Assembly: GCA_900557275.1 (NCBI GenBank)
Contig: USRX01000001.1
Coordinates: forward strand, 62,001 to 126,000
DNA length: 64,000 nt
Direction of reading: 5' to 3'
From: an uncultured Roseburia sp.
GTDB lineage: Bacteria > Bacillota_A > Clostridia > Lachnospirales > Lachnospiraceae
Below, one piece after another: positions 37,285 through 48,624 of the stretch (positions are counted from its first letter, which is position 1; each line of letters begins with the position of its first letter). A program made the translations under genes and the position numbers. The notes under the pieces were generated by a model. That model saw only the letters and a list, made by a program, of their open reading frames with translations. It had not been told where the DNA came from and ran no database searches.

Positions 37285-38328
37285 ATGAACGAGTTAGATG
37301 AAAGAAAAACCAAAATATTAAATGCGATTATCCGCACCTACTTGCAGACCGGCGAGCCGGTAGGATCCAGAACGATATCAAAATATTCGGATCTGAACCT
37401 GAGTTCAGCCACCATCCGTAATGAAATGGCGGATCTTGAGGAACTTGGATATATCGTCCAACCACATACATCAGCCGGAAGGATTCCTTCCGATCAGGGA
37501 TATCGGTTTTATGTTGATAACCTGATGGTGGAAAAGGACCGGGAAGTTTCCGAGATGAAAGAATTTGTCATCCAGAAGACGGAAAAGATGGAACAGGTAT
37601 TAAAACAGATGGCAAAGATGCTTGCCACAAATACCAATTATGCAGCAATGATCGCCGCACCGAAAAGTCAGGGTGGTAAAGTAAAATTCATTCAGCTGTC
37701 TGCGGTAGATGAGCATCAGCTTCTGGCAGTCATTGTTCTTGACAACAACATCGTAAAAAACAGAATGCTTCCTATTGATGAACCATTAGATAATGAAGCG
37801 ATTCTGAAATTAAATATCTTGTTGAACACAAGCTTAAATGGTCTGACATTAGAACAGATTAACCTGGGTACCATATCGATCCTGAAGGAAAAAGCAGGTA
37901 TCCACAGCGTGATCGTAGAAGAGATTCTCGATGCGATCGCAGCGGCCATCCGGGAGGATGAAGAGCTGGAGGTGTATACCAGCGGAGCCACAAATATTTT
38001 TAAATATCCGGAATTAAGTGATTCTCAGAAAGCAAGCGAATTTATCTCCGCATTTGAGGAGAAGAAAGAACTGAAAGACTTTCTGGAAGAAACGGTTTCC
38101 AATGAGGAAAACACCGGAATCCAGATTTACATTGGCGATGAAAGCCCTATCCAGAAATTAAAAGATTGCAGTGTTGTGACTGCGACCTATGAACTGGGAG
38201 ACGGTATGCACGGTACCATCGGTATCGTGGGACCGAAACGAATGGATTATGAAAATGTAATGGATAATCTGAAAACGTTAAAGACCCAGCTGGATCAGGC
38301 ATTCCATAAAGATGATAATGATGAATAG
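37285..38328 (+). CDS. hrcA: Heat-inducible transcription repressor HrcA
   Basis: A 347-residue repressor. N-terminal winged helix (LNAIIRTYLQTGEPVGSRTI..., ATIRNEMADLEELGY), then the GAF-like and inserted dimerisation domains. It binds CIRCE and so represses its own operon. The start at 37285 follows AACAGGAGGAAGC; the earlier ATG at 37252 lies inside the CIRCE operator and cannot be the real start. First gene of hrcA-grpE-dnaK-dnaJ. Confidence 0.96.
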   Translation: MNELDERKTKILNAIIRTYLQTGEPVGSRTISKYSDLNLSSATIRNEMADLEELGYIVQPHTSAGRIPSDQGYRFYVDNLMVEKDREVSEMKEFVIQKTEKMEQVLKQMAKMLATNTNYAAMIAAPKSQGGKVKFIQLSAVDEHQLLAVIVLDNNIVKNRMLPIDEPLDNEAILKLNILLNTSLNGLTLEQINLGTISILKEKAGIHSVIVEEILDAIAAAIREDEELEVYTSGATNIFKYPELSDSQKASEFISAFEEKKELKDFLEETVSNEENTGIQIYIGDESPIQKLKDCSVVTATYELGDGMHGTIGIVGPKRMDYENVMDNLKTLKTQLDQAFHKDDNDE

Positions 38329-38342
38329 AAAGGAGTATTCCG

Positions 38343-38972
38343 ATGGCAATAAATGAAGAAAATCTGAAAGATGAAAATCTGGAGGAAACTGTAGCAGAGG
38401 AATCTGAAGCAGAAGCAAAAGAAGCGGAAGACGCACAGGAAACAGAAACAGCAGAAGCTGCGGAGACAGAAGCAGAAGACGCACAGGAGTCTGAGGAGGA
38501 TTCCAAAAAGAAAAAAAGAAAAGAAAAAAAGAAAGACAAAAAGGATGCTCAGATCGAAGAACTGACAGACAGAGTCAAAAGACAGATGGCTGAATTCGAT
38601 AACTTCCGGAAACGGACAGAAAAAGAAAAAAGTCAGATGTTTGAAACAGGTGCCAAAAGCATCATAGAAAAAATTCTGCCGGTTGTAGACAACTTTGAAA
38701 GAGGACTGACAGCAATTCCGGAAGAGGAAAAAGGAAGCGCCTTTGCAGAAGGTATGGAAAAGATTTACAAACAGCTGATGACAACGCTGGAAGAGATCGG
38801 TGTTACCGTTATCGAGGCAGCAGGTGCAGAATTTGACCCGAATCTTCATAACGCAGTAATGCATGTGGAAGATGAAGAACTGGGAGAAAATATTGTGGCT
38901 GAGGAATTCCAGAAAGGTTATAAATACCATGATTCCGTAGTAAGACACAGTATGGTAAAAGTAGCAAACTAA
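38343..38972 (+). CDS. grpE: Nucleotide exchange factor GrpE
   Basis: A 209-residue co-chaperone that releases ADP from DnaK. A long acidic Glu/Ala-rich N-terminus (about 1-55) and a Lys run lead to the coiled coil (about 60-100). The C-terminal beta domain contains PNLHNAVMHVEDEELGENIV. It lies 14 bases after hrcA, preceded by AAAGGAG. Confidence 0.95.
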   Translation: MAINEENLKDENLEETVAEESEAEAKEAEDAQETETAEAAETEAEDAQESEEDSKKKKRKEKKKDKKDAQIEELTDRVKRQMAEFDNFRKRTEKEKSQMFETGAKSIIEKILPVVDNFERGLTAIPEEEKGSAFAEGMEKIYKQLMTTLEEIGVTVIEAAGAEFDPNLHNAVMHVEDEELGENIVAEEFQKGYKYHDSVVRHSMVKVAN

Positions 38973-38986
38973 AGGATTACAGATAG

Positions 38987-40894
<1,908 letters not shown>

Positions 40895-40958
40895 AATTAA
40901 AATAAAATCAGAAGATGAGGTGTGGAAGTTATATCCCATCGGATGAAAAATATACAGA

Positions 40959-40987
40959 ACACCAGGGGGCAGAATGCTTCCTGGTGT
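40959..40987 (+). other. Hairpin between dnaK and dnaJ
   Basis: ACACCAGG (40959-40966) and CCTGGTGT (40980-40987) pair around a 13-base loop, without a T-run. It may stabilise or process the mRNA, or partly reduce dnaJ transcription. Confidence 0.5.
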
Positions 40988-41066
40988 ATGTGTAATTTAC
41001 AACGGATAATCGGAACGGGTCATACACAGATTATCAGCCCGGAAGATCGGAGGAAAGGAAAAGATT

Positions 41067-42242
41067 ATGGCAGAGCAGAAGAGAGATTATTATGAGGTTC
41101 TGGGCGTCGACAGAGGCGCAGATGATGCTACGATCAAAAAAGCATATAGAAAACTTGCCAAAAAATATCATCCGGATGCCAATCCGGGCGATAAAGAGGC
41201 AGAAATAAAATTTAAAGAGGCTTCCGAAGCATACGCTGTTTTAAGTGATGCGGATAAGAGAAGACAGTATGATCAGTTTGGTCATGCGGCATTTGAAAAT
41301 GGCGGAGGCGGCGCAGGAGCAGGCGGATTCGATTTCTCTGGTTTTGATTTCTCGGGTTTTGGAGATATTTTTGGAGATTTCTTTGGCGGCGGTTCCAGAC
41401 GTCAGCAGAATAATGGACCGATGAAAGGCGCAAATCTGCGGGCATCTGTAAGGATTACCTTTGAAGAAGCGGTATTTGGATGTAAAAAAGAGCTGGATAT
41501 CGTACTGAAAGATGAATGTACTACCTGCCACGGAACAGGAGCAAAACCGGGAACTAGTCCGGAAACCTGTACAAAATGTGGCGGTAAAGGAAAAGTCGTA
41601 TTTTCTCAGCAGTCTCTGTTTGGTATGGTACAGAATGTGCAGATGTGTCCGGAATGTAACGGAACCGGTAAGGTTGTCAAAGAGAAATGTCCGGATTGCC
41701 GCGGAACCGGTTATACATCAAGCAGAAGACGTATCTCTGTGGATATCCCGGCTGGTATCAACGATGGCCAAAGCGTTCGTATCCGTGAAAAAGGCGAGCC
41801 GGGTGTAAATGGAGGTCCGAGAGGTGATCTGCTGGTAGAAGTAGTAGTATCCCGTCATCCTATCTTCCAGAGAAACGATATGGATTTGTATTCTACCGCT
41901 CCGATTTCTTTTGCACAGGCTGCACTGGGCGGAGAAGTAAAAATCAGCACGATCGACGGGGATGTTTTATACAACCTGAAACCGGGTACTCAGACCGATA
42001 CCCGTATCCGCCTGAAAGGAAAAGGCGTTCCGTCCTGGAGAAATAAAAATATCCGTGGAGACCATTATGTAACACTGGTTGTTCAGGTTCCTACCGGACT
42101 GAGTGCAGAGGCAAAAGACGCATTGCGTGCCTTTGATGCTGTTTCCGGAAATACACTGAAGAGTGCAGAAAATGGAGAGTCCGCTCCGAAACATGAGAAA
42201 CATAAAAAGAAGGGCGGTATCTTCGGTAAGAAAGACGATTAA
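41067..42242 (+). CDS. dnaJ: Chaperone DnaJ (Hsp40)
   Basis: A 391-residue type I Hsp40. J domain with HPD (KYHPDAN), a Gly/Phe-rich stretch (about 75-115) and four zinc-binding CxxCxGxG repeats ([32 protein letters not shown]) with the C-terminal substrate domains. It ends in a Lys-rich tail, GKKDD. It works with DnaK and GrpE. GGAGGAAAGG precedes the ATG. The final five codons form half of a 30-bp palindrome. Confidence 0.97.
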   Translation: MAEQKRDYYEVLGVDRGADDATIKKAYRKLAKKYHPDANPGDKEAEIKFKEASEAYAVLSDADKRRQYDQFGHAAFENGGGGAGAGGFDFSGFDFSGFGDIFGDFFGGGSRRQQNNGPMKGANLRASVRITFEEAVFGCKKELDIVLKDECTTCHGTGAKPGTSPETCTKCGGKGKVVFSQQSLFGMVQNVQMCPECNGTGKVVKEKCPDCRGTGYTSSRRRISVDIPAGINDGQSVRIREKGEPGVNGGPRGDLLVEVVVSRHPIFQRNDMDLYSTAPISFAQAALGGEVKISTIDGDVLYNLKPGTQTDTRIRLKGKGVPSWRNKNIRGDHYVTLVVQVPTGLSAEAKDALRAFDAVSGNTLKSAENGESAPKHEKHKKKGGIFGKKDD

Positions 42243-42255
42243 TCGTCTTTCTTAC
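42226..42255. repeat. Perfect 30-bp palindrome over the dnaJ stop codon
   Basis: GTAAGAAAGACGATT is followed directly by its exact reverse complement AATCGTCTTTCTTAC. The TAA stop lies at the centre. With no loop it would form a cruciform or a hairpin with a few open central bases. There is no T-run after it. Confidence 0.85.
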
Positions 42256-42292
42256 GGTTGCTGAGAAAAATTTAAAAAAGAAAGATGTTGAA

Positions 42293-42443
42293 GCCTGTTG
42301 AAAATCATAAGCAACGAAAACCCGCTTCCGCTCGGGTGCTGCTCGCAACGGTATATAAGCTCCTGTGCTGCAAATTCGGCAGCCCACGAGCTAAGGACCG
42401 GCGGCATCACACGGTTTTCTTATGCTTATGATTTTCAACAGGC
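42293..42443. repeat. 151-bp structured element with 21-bp inverted terminal arms
   Basis: The arm at 42293-42313 (starting GCCTGTTGAAAATCATAAG) is the exact reverse complement of 42423-42443. The 109-base core is richer in G+C than its surroundings and folds further: ACCCG/CGGGT at about 42319-42337, GCTGC/GGCAGC inside AGCTC/GAGCT at about 42358-42393, and GAAAACC/GGTTTTC near the ends. No long open frame. It may be a MITE-like mobile element, or a structured RNA in the dnaJ 3' region. No second copy is seen in this window. Confidence 0.75.
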
Positions 42444-42473
42444 ATATACGTTTTGAAATATTATAATGATGTT

Positions 42474-42516
42474 GCAGACTATATCGGCAAAATGGTGCTA
42501 GATGGTCTGCTTTTTG
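42474..42516 (+). terminator. Terminator after the structured element
   Basis: GCAGAC (42474-42479) pairs with GTCTGC (42505-42510), then TTTTTGTT. If this is where the dnaJ transcript ends, the 151-bp element is part of that RNA. Confidence 0.6.
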
Positions 42517-42804
42517 TTGTCATTAAAATATAAATGAAAGGTATTAACTGAACGTTTATGAAAATAACTAAAATAGAATCAGGAGATTTTTAAAAGATAA
42601 TAAGCTGATAAACGGAGAGTTGTGAATATGTTTTACATTTTTAAAGCAGTGAATCATAGCTCTTTTTATGTTATACTGAAATGGATTATTTGATAAATAT
42701 TCATGTTAAAAATAGATGTAAGTGATTAACGACTTACCAGATATACGAGATATTTTGGTCAGACATAGAAGAAGGAGAAGTGAAAAGAAAGTGAGGCAGA
42801 AGAA
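42517..42804. other. 288-bp AT-rich gap before the enoate-reductase-like gene
   Basis: Mostly A/T with a TATACT -10-like element near 42673 and no good -35. No frame or RNA gene is supported. Confidence 0.5.
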
Positions 42805-44751
42805 ATGCAGCGAAAGTATCCAAATCTTTGTAAACCGATAAAAATAGGAAATGTAACGTTTCGAAATCGTATGTTTTCAGCGCCTATGGGCGGCACGGAC
42901 ATTACTAATGATGGCTGTATCGGACCGAAGTCAACGGCTTTTTACGAGCTGCGTGCAAAGGGCGGCGCCGGTGCGGTAACGGTCAGTGAATGCATGGTGC
43001 ATCCGGATACGGACGGCTCCCATGCCTATCATCTGGATACAAGAATCCTAAATTCTCTGGCAGCAGCGACCTACACGGCAGATGCCATCCGCCGCCATGG
43101 CGCGGTTCCAAGTCTTGAACTGTCCCATTCCGGGATGTTTGCCGGAACATACATGACGGATAAAGAAAAACAAAAAACGCTGTGCCAGTGGGGACCAAGC
43201 GATACGGTAAGGGCAGATGGCGTGCAGGTCAAAGCACTGACGAAAGACATGATCGCAGATATCGTACAGGCCTATGCAAAAACTGCAGGGCTGGCAAAGC
43301 GTGCGGGATTTGAGATGGTCATGGTGCATGGCGGACATGGATGGCTGCTCAATCAGTTTTTCTCCCCATATTTTAATAAACGGACAGATGCTTACGGCGG
43401 TTCGCTGGAAAACCGCTGCCGGTTTGCGGTAGAAGTGTTACAGGCGATCCGGGCAGAAGTGGGAAAGGGATTTCCTATCGAATTTCGTATGAGTGGATCG
43501 GAACTTTTTGAAGGCGGTTATGATCTGAAAGAAGGCGTGCGGATTGCACAGCAGATCGAGTCTTATGTGGATCTGCTGCATATATCAGCCGGAACCTATC
43601 AGAGAGGATTTGGAGATACGCATCCGTCCATGTTCCGTCCTCATGGATGCAATGTGTATCTGGCAGCAGAGATTAAGAAACATGTGTCCGTGCCGGTGGC
43701 AACGATTGGTGCCCTGAACAGTCCGGAGCAGATGGAAGAGATTCTTGCATCCGGAAAAGCAGATGTGGTGGAGATGGCGAGAGCGTTGCTGGCAGATCCG
43801 TACCTTCCACGAAAAGTTATGGAAAACCGGGAAGACGAGATCGTCCATTGTCTGCGCTGCTTTACCTGTATGGCAGAACGGGCGGCAACAGCTACCCGCA
43901 GATGTACCGTCAATCCATTGATCGGCAGAGAGATAGAAGGGGATGAAATCTATCCGGCGGTAAAGAAGAAAAAGGTACTTGTGGCAGGCGGCGGACCGGG
44001 TGGCCTGTATGCGGCATATACGGCAGCCCGTCGGGGACATCAGGTTATTTTATGCGAAAAACAGGCAGAACCGGGAGGCATTCTGATTGGCGAACGGGCA
44101 ATTCCGTTCAAACATGAAATGTACGAATTGGCAGGAACGTATGAACGATTTGCGCGGGATGCAGGTGTTGAGATACGGTTGGAGACAGAAGTGACGCCAG
44201 AGTATGTAGAGCAGGAACAGCCGGATGCTCTGATCATTGCGGTTGGATCAGAACCGTTGATTCCGCCAATTCCTGGTATCCATGATCCGCAGGTCATTCC
44301 GGTTACGGAATATTATCGGGAAAAAGAAAAGGTAACAGATGAAGTAGTTGTCTTTGGCGGCGGTCTGGCAGGCTGTGAGTGCGCGATCCATCTTGGCATG
44401 GAAGGAAAAACAGTGCATCTCGTGGAAATGCGTGACGAACTGGCAGTGGATGCCAATGTGCGCCATCGTCCGTTATTATTAAAAGAAATTGAGAAATACG
44501 TTACCGTCCATACGGGCTGTAAAGGCATGGAGATCCGAAAAGACGGAATCCTCTGCGAGAAAAAAGATGGAACAACGGAACTGATTCCGGGAACCACTGT
44601 TATCTGTGCATTGGGACAGCGCTCCAGAGACCGGATCACAGATGCCTTGCGGGATGCTGCACCATATGTGGCTGTGATCGGGGATGCAGCAAAAGTATCT
44701 ACCATCACAAATGCAGTATATCAGGGGTATCATGCGGCATTGGATATTTAA
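42805..44751 (+). CDS. Enoate/2,4-dienoyl-CoA reductase-like FMN-FAD-[4Fe-4S] enzyme
   Basis: A 648-residue three-domain flavoenzyme. The N-terminal old-yellow-enzyme TIM barrel binds FMN (about 1-340; FRNRMFSAPMGG, HGGHGWLLNQFFSPYFNKR). The cysteine group CLRCFTC...RRCTVNP (about 351-370) binds [4Fe-4S]. The C-terminal FAD/NAD(P)H domain has VAGGGPGGLYAA and VVFGGGLAGCECA. Electrons should flow from NAD(P)H via FAD and the cluster to FMN and a conjugated C=C. The clostridial relatives include FadH, 2-enoate reductase and BaiCD/BaiH; the substrate here is not known. It splits the conserved dnaJ-prmA order, next to a structured repeat, which hints at insertion. The ribosome site is weak (GAGGCAGAAG). 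Confidence 0.88.
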   Translation: MQRKYPNLCKPIKIGNVTFRNRMFSAPMGGTDITNDGCIGPKSTAFYELRAKGGAGAVTVSECMVHPDTDGSHAYHLDTRILNSLAAATYTADAIRRHGAVPSLELSHSGMFAGTYMTDKEKQKTLCQWGPSDTVRADGVQVKALTKDMIADIVQAYAKTAGLAKRAGFEMVMVHGGHGWLLNQFFSPYFNKRTDAYGGSLENRCRFAVEVLQAIRAEVGKGFPIEFRMSGSELFEGGYDLKEGVRIAQQIESYVDLLHISAGTYQRGFGDTHPSMFRPHGCNVYLAAEIKKHVSVPVATIGALNSPEQMEEILASGKADVVEMARALLADPYLPRKVMENREDEIVHCLRCFTCMAERAATATRRCTVNPLIGREIEGDEIYPAVKKKKVLVAGGGPGGLYAAYTAARRGHQVILCEKQAEPGGILIGERAIPFKHEMYELAGTYERFARDAGVEIRLETEVTPEYVEQEQPDALIIAVGSEPLIPPIPGIHDPQVIPVTEYYREKEKVTDEVVVFGGGLAGCECAIHLGMEGKTVHLVEMRDELAVDANVRHRPLLLKEIEKYVTVHTGCKGMEIRKDGILCEKKDGTTELIPGTTVICALGQRSRDRITDALRDAAPYVAVIGDAAKVSTITNAVYQGYHAALDI

Positions 44752-45132
44752 TATCGGAAAATAACAGACAGACAAAAATGTTGTAAAAAATAGTTTGAGT
44801 TCAGGCGGAGAAAGTCATATAAGGTAATAGTCTTTGCATTAATAAAAATAAATTACAGGATTTCCATAGAAGAGTTTTCAAATTAAATACAGCATCGTTA
44901 ATTCTTCAATGTAATAGTGTATAACAGTTATTTTGAAAAATTTCCTAAGAGAAAAATCAAAATTCTCTTGTAACGTGTCTGATGAATGAGGTATAGTTAA
45001 TTTGTATGCGTATTTCTGTTATATAAAGAAAGCATAATGGAATGCAAGTGAAAAATTTTCAGGTTTTAGTCAGCCGGTTTATTTTACAAAAGTAGTCTGG
45101 CTGCAATCATATAGAACAAGGAGAGCGAACTT
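44752..45132. other. 381-bp gap before prmA
   Basis: AT-rich. A possible promoter (TTGTAA-N18-TATAGT) lies at 44968-44997. A short GAGAA/TTCTC hairpin precedes it. No gene or riboswitch recognised. Confidence 0.5.
44968..44997 (+). promoter_or_regulatory. Possible promoter of prmA
   Basis: TTGTAA and TATAGT are 18 bases apart, giving a leader of about 130 bases before prmA. Confidence 0.4.
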
Positions 45133-46116
45133 ATGAAATGGAATAAATACACCATTGAGACAACTACCGCAGCAGAGGATTTTGTCAGCAGCATGCTGTC
45201 TGATCTTGGCATCGAGGGTGTGGAGATCGAAGACAATGTACAGTTGTCTCAGAAAGATACGGCAAAAATGTTTATTGATTTTCTGCCGGAGTTACCGCCG
45301 GATAACGGTGTGGGAAAAGTAAGCTTTTATCTGGATACAGACGTGGACAATGCGCCGCTGTTAAAACAGGTGGAAGAGGGGCTCGAGGAGCTTCGCCTGT
45401 TTGTGGAAGTGGGTGCTGGCACGATTACAGAGAGCCAGACGGAAGACAAGGACTGGATCAACAACTGGAAAGAGTTTTTCCATGCGTTTACTATTGATGA
45501 GACTGTGGAAGAAGGCGCAGCCCAGGATCGCAGCATTCTGATCAAACCGACATGGGAAGAGCTTACAGCAGAGGATGAAGGCAAGATCCTTATCGAGATC
45601 GATCCAGGCGTGTCTTTTGGTACCGGTAAACATGAGACGACACAGCTTTGCATCAAACAGCTGATGAAGTACATGAAAGAGGGAGATGAGGTGCTGGATC
45701 TTGGATGCGGCAGCGGAATCCTTTCTATCGTAAGTCTGAAGCTGGGAGCAAAACATGTGACCGGTACAGATATTGACGATGCATGTATGACTTCTACTTA
45801 TGAAAATATGGAAGTAAACCATCTTGACAGAGAGTTGGGCACTTTCTATGTAGGAAACCTTATTGATGATGTGGAACTTCAGGAGAAGGTTGGCGAGGAG
45901 AAATACGATATCGTTGTAGCAAATATTCTTGCAGATGTTATCATTCCGATGGCACCGGTCATTCCTGCCCGTATGAAAAAAGGTACGATCCTGATCACTT
46001 CCGGTATCATTGATTTTAAAGAAAATGAAGTGAAGGAAGCACTGGAGGCAGCAGGACTGGAGATCGTGGAGATCACACATCAGGGTGAATGGGTCAGCAT
46101 CACTGCCAGAAAATAA
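45133..46116 (+). CDS. prmA: Ribosomal protein L11 methyltransferase
   Basis: A 327-residue SAM methyltransferase that trimethylates L11. The SAM loop VLDLGCGSGILSI is at about residues 190-202, and the motif VVANILADVI (NPxY-like NILA) is typical of PrmA. The N-terminal L11-recognition domain is present. AAGGAGAGC precedes the ATG. It is followed by rsmE, the usual order after dnaJ in Firmicutes. Confidence 0.94.
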   Translation: MKWNKYTIETTTAAEDFVSSMLSDLGIEGVEIEDNVQLSQKDTAKMFIDFLPELPPDNGVGKVSFYLDTDVDNAPLLKQVEEGLEELRLFVEVGAGTITESQTEDKDWINNWKEFFHAFTIDETVEEGAAQDRSILIKPTWEELTAEDEGKILIEIDPGVSFGTGKHETTQLCIKQLMKYMKEGDEVLDLGCGSGILSIVSLKLGAKHVTGTDIDDACMTSTYENMEVNHLDRELGTFYVGNLIDDVELQEKVGEEKYDIVVANILADVIIPMAPVIPARMKKGTILITSGIIDFKENEVKEALEAAGLEIVEITHQGEWVSITARK

Positions 46117-46216
46117 AATTTTTGCTATTTTTACTGGAAAATGATGTGCCAGAATAGCTGCAATGTATGCACATTGATAGAAGCGAAGATAACGAAAGCA
46201 TATAGGATAGTTAAGT

Positions 46217-46248
46217 AAAAGACGGCAACTGTATCTTGCGTCTTTTAT
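46217..46248 (+). terminator. Weak hairpin between prmA and rsmE
   Basis: AAAAGACG and CGTCTTTT pair around a 14-base loop; only a short A/T stretch follows. Confidence 0.4.
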
Positions 46249-46314
46249 CATTGCGTGCTATAGTAATTAGGATTTTGCATAATGTGAGATTCGAGATAGA
46301 TAAAGGGGAACAGA

Positions 46315-47055
46315 ATGCATCAGTTTTTTGTGGATGACAGTCAGATTGGAAAAGAATATGTGACGATTACCGGAGCGGATGTGAATCATATCCGAAATGT
46401 GCTTCGCATGAAGGTCGGAGAAAAGATCCGTATCAGCAGTGGAAATAGGGACTTTTTCTGCAGTATTGCGGAAGTAGGACCGGATTTTGTGCAGGCGGAT
46501 ATTTTAGATGAGGAAGCTGCCCGGACAGAATTGCCGTCTGACATTTATCTGTTTCAGGCAATCCCAAAAGGCGATCGCATGGAGACTGTCATTGAAAAGG
46601 CAGTGGAGCTTGGCGTACATGAGATTATTCCGGTGGCAATGAAATATTGCGTGGTAAAGCTGGATGAGAAAAAAGCGGCAAACAAGATCCGGCGTTGGCA
46701 GGCGATCGCAGAAAGCGCAGCCAAACAGTCCAAACGGAGCATTATTCCGCAGATCCATCCGATCATGAATTACCGTGAAGCACTGGAGTATGCCAGACAA
46801 TGTGATGTTAATCTGGTTCCTTATGAAAATGAGAGTGGCATGCTGGCTACGAAAGAGGCACTGGATCTGGTAGAACCGGGAAAATCCATCAGCGTGATCA
46901 TCGGTCCGGAGGGTGGGTTTTCGGAAGAAGAAATCGCAGCTGCCCGCGAAGACATGCAGATCATTTCCCTTGGAAAGAGGATTCTCCGCACGGATACGGC
47001 AGGTATCTGTACGATGTCCATACTTATGAGTACGTTGGAAATGAAAGATGTTTAA
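46315..47055 (+). CDS. rsmE: 16S rRNA m3U1498 methyltransferase
   Basis: A 246-residue SPOUT methyltransferase. An N-terminal PUA-like domain (HQFFVDDSQIG, VNHIRNVLRMKVGE) precedes the knotted SAM site with IIGPEGGFSEEEI and SLGKRILRTDTAG. It modifies U1498 of 16S rRNA. AGGGGAAC precedes the ATG. Confidence 0.95.
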   Translation: MHQFFVDDSQIGKEYVTITGADVNHIRNVLRMKVGEKIRISSGNRDFFCSIAEVGPDFVQADILDEEAARTELPSDIYLFQAIPKGDRMETVIEKAVELGVHEIIPVAMKYCVVKLDEKKAANKIRRWQAIAESAAKQSKRSIIPQIHPIMNYREALEYARQCDVNLVPYENESGMLATKEALDLVEPGKSISVIIGPEGGFSEEEIAAAREDMQIISLGKRILRTDTAGICTMSILMSTLEMKDV

Positions 47056-47278
47056 TGTATTGAAAAAAATAATGAAATTAACAATACCAAATAAAATTTC
47101 TTATATAAATATAGTTGTAGAAAGCTGTGCTAATTTTTTTGTATAGTTAAAAATAAGACAGGTTATTTGGCTTTGGTAATTGAGAAATGGATACATGAGC
47201 GTGTTTTGTTAAAAAAACAGATAAGAACAGGGTGGAAAAACATCCAAACAGAAATAAGAGAGGAAGAACAGGAAAGAT

Positions 47279-48445
47279 ATGGGAACGGCAACAGAAGCAT
47301 ATCTGGATAATTCGGCAACGACGAGATGTTCCGATACCGTCAAAGATCTGGTAGTAAAGGTACTGACGGAGGATTATGGAAATGCGTCTTCCATGCATAT
47401 GAAAGGCGTGGAAGCTGAAAAATATATAAAGGAAGCCAGTCAGCGGATTGCAAAGACGCTGCGTTGTCAGGAAAAAGAAATATTGTATACATCCGGTGGA
47501 ACGGAGTCTAACAATCTGGCAATCATCGGAACTGCGATGGCAAATCAGAGAGCAGGAAAGCATATCATTACTACTTCCATTGAGCATCCTTCCGTGAAGA
47601 ATCCGATGGTTTTTCTGGAAGAACAGGGATTTGAGATCACATATCTGAAAGTGGATCAGGATGGGATCATTGATTTGAAACAGCTGGAGGAAGCGGTCAG
47701 ACAGGATACGATCCTTGTTTCCCTTATGCTGATCAATAATGAGATTGGCGCAGTGGAACCTGTGGAAGAGGCAGCCCGTATCATTCACGGGAAAAATCCG
47801 GCAGCACTGATCCATGTGGATGCGGTACAGGCTTATGGGAAGATGCAGATCGTTCCAAAACGGCTGGGCATCGACCTGTTATCTGTCAGCGGTCATAAGA
47901 TCCACGGACCAAAAGGAATCGGTTTCCTTTATATCAAAGACAAGACGAAGATAAAACCGATCTCTTACGGTGGAGGTCAGCAGAAAGGCATGCGTTCCGG
48001 TACACTGAACACACCGGGAATTGCCGGACTTGGACTGGCGGCACAGGAATCCTATACAGATTTTGAAGCGAAGATGGATCAACTGTATGAATTAAAGTCT
48101 TATTTTGTACAGGAAGTATCAAAGATTGAGCAGGCATACGTAAACGGAAAGACTGGCAGAGATTCCGCTCCTCATATCGTCAGTGTAAGCTTTGAGGGGA
48201 TTCGAAGCGAGGTTATGCTTCATGCATTGGAAGACCGGAATGTCTATGTATCCGCAGGAAGCGCATGTTCTTCTCATCATCCATCCGCAGTAAATACATT
48301 ACACAGCATCGGACTGTCTCCGGCGAGACAGGAGTCAACGATCCGATTCAGTTTCAGCGTGTACACCACAAAAGAAGAACTGGATCTGGCATTGCAGGCA
48401 TTGCGGGATTTGGTTCCGATGCTTCGGAGATACCAGAGACATTAA
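47279..48445 (+). CDS. Cysteine desulfurase (IscS/NifS family)
   Basis: A 388-residue PLP enzyme that takes sulfur from cysteine. The PLP lysine is in SVSGHKIHGPKG (about residue 206), and the persulfide cysteine in SAGSACSSHHPS (about 329). Its place directly upstream of thiI is typical for the desulfurase feeding tRNA thiolation, so it probably supplies ThiI rather than bulk Fe-S assembly (no iscU/nifU here). GGAAAG precedes the ATG. Confidence 0.92.
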   Translation: MGTATEAYLDNSATTRCSDTVKDLVVKVLTEDYGNASSMHMKGVEAEKYIKEASQRIAKTLRCQEKEILYTSGGTESNNLAIIGTAMANQRAGKHIITTSIEHPSVKNPMVFLEEQGFEITYLKVDQDGIIDLKQLEEAVRQDTILVSLMLINNEIGAVEPVEEAARIIHGKNPAALIHVDAVQAYGKMQIVPKRLGIDLLSVSGHKIHGPKGIGFLYIKDKTKIKPISYGGGQQKGMRSGTLNTPGIAGLGLAAQESYTDFEAKMDQLYELKSYFVQEVSKIEQAYVNGKTGRDSAPHIVSVSFEGIRSEVMLHALEDRNVYVSAGSACSSHHPSAVNTLHSIGLSPARQESTIRFSFSVYTTKEELDLALQALRDLVPMLRRYQRH

Positions 48446-48624
48446 AATCTATTTATCATGGTAGAAATTACTGACAAATAGATTGCAATGAGACAGAAGG
48501 CAGCAATATGACAACGGGACTGAGTACAATGGTGTCTAAATGGTTTTTGTGTCAATCGGGCGTAACAAATAATGGACACCAAAGTATAAATTTATAGATA
48601 CAGGAAAACAGAAAGGAAAAAAGA

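Noticed and set aside
48531..48586. TGGTGTC/GGACACCA inverted repeat between the desulfurase and thiI
   Set aside because: The arms are only 7-8 bases with a loop of about 40; too weak to call.
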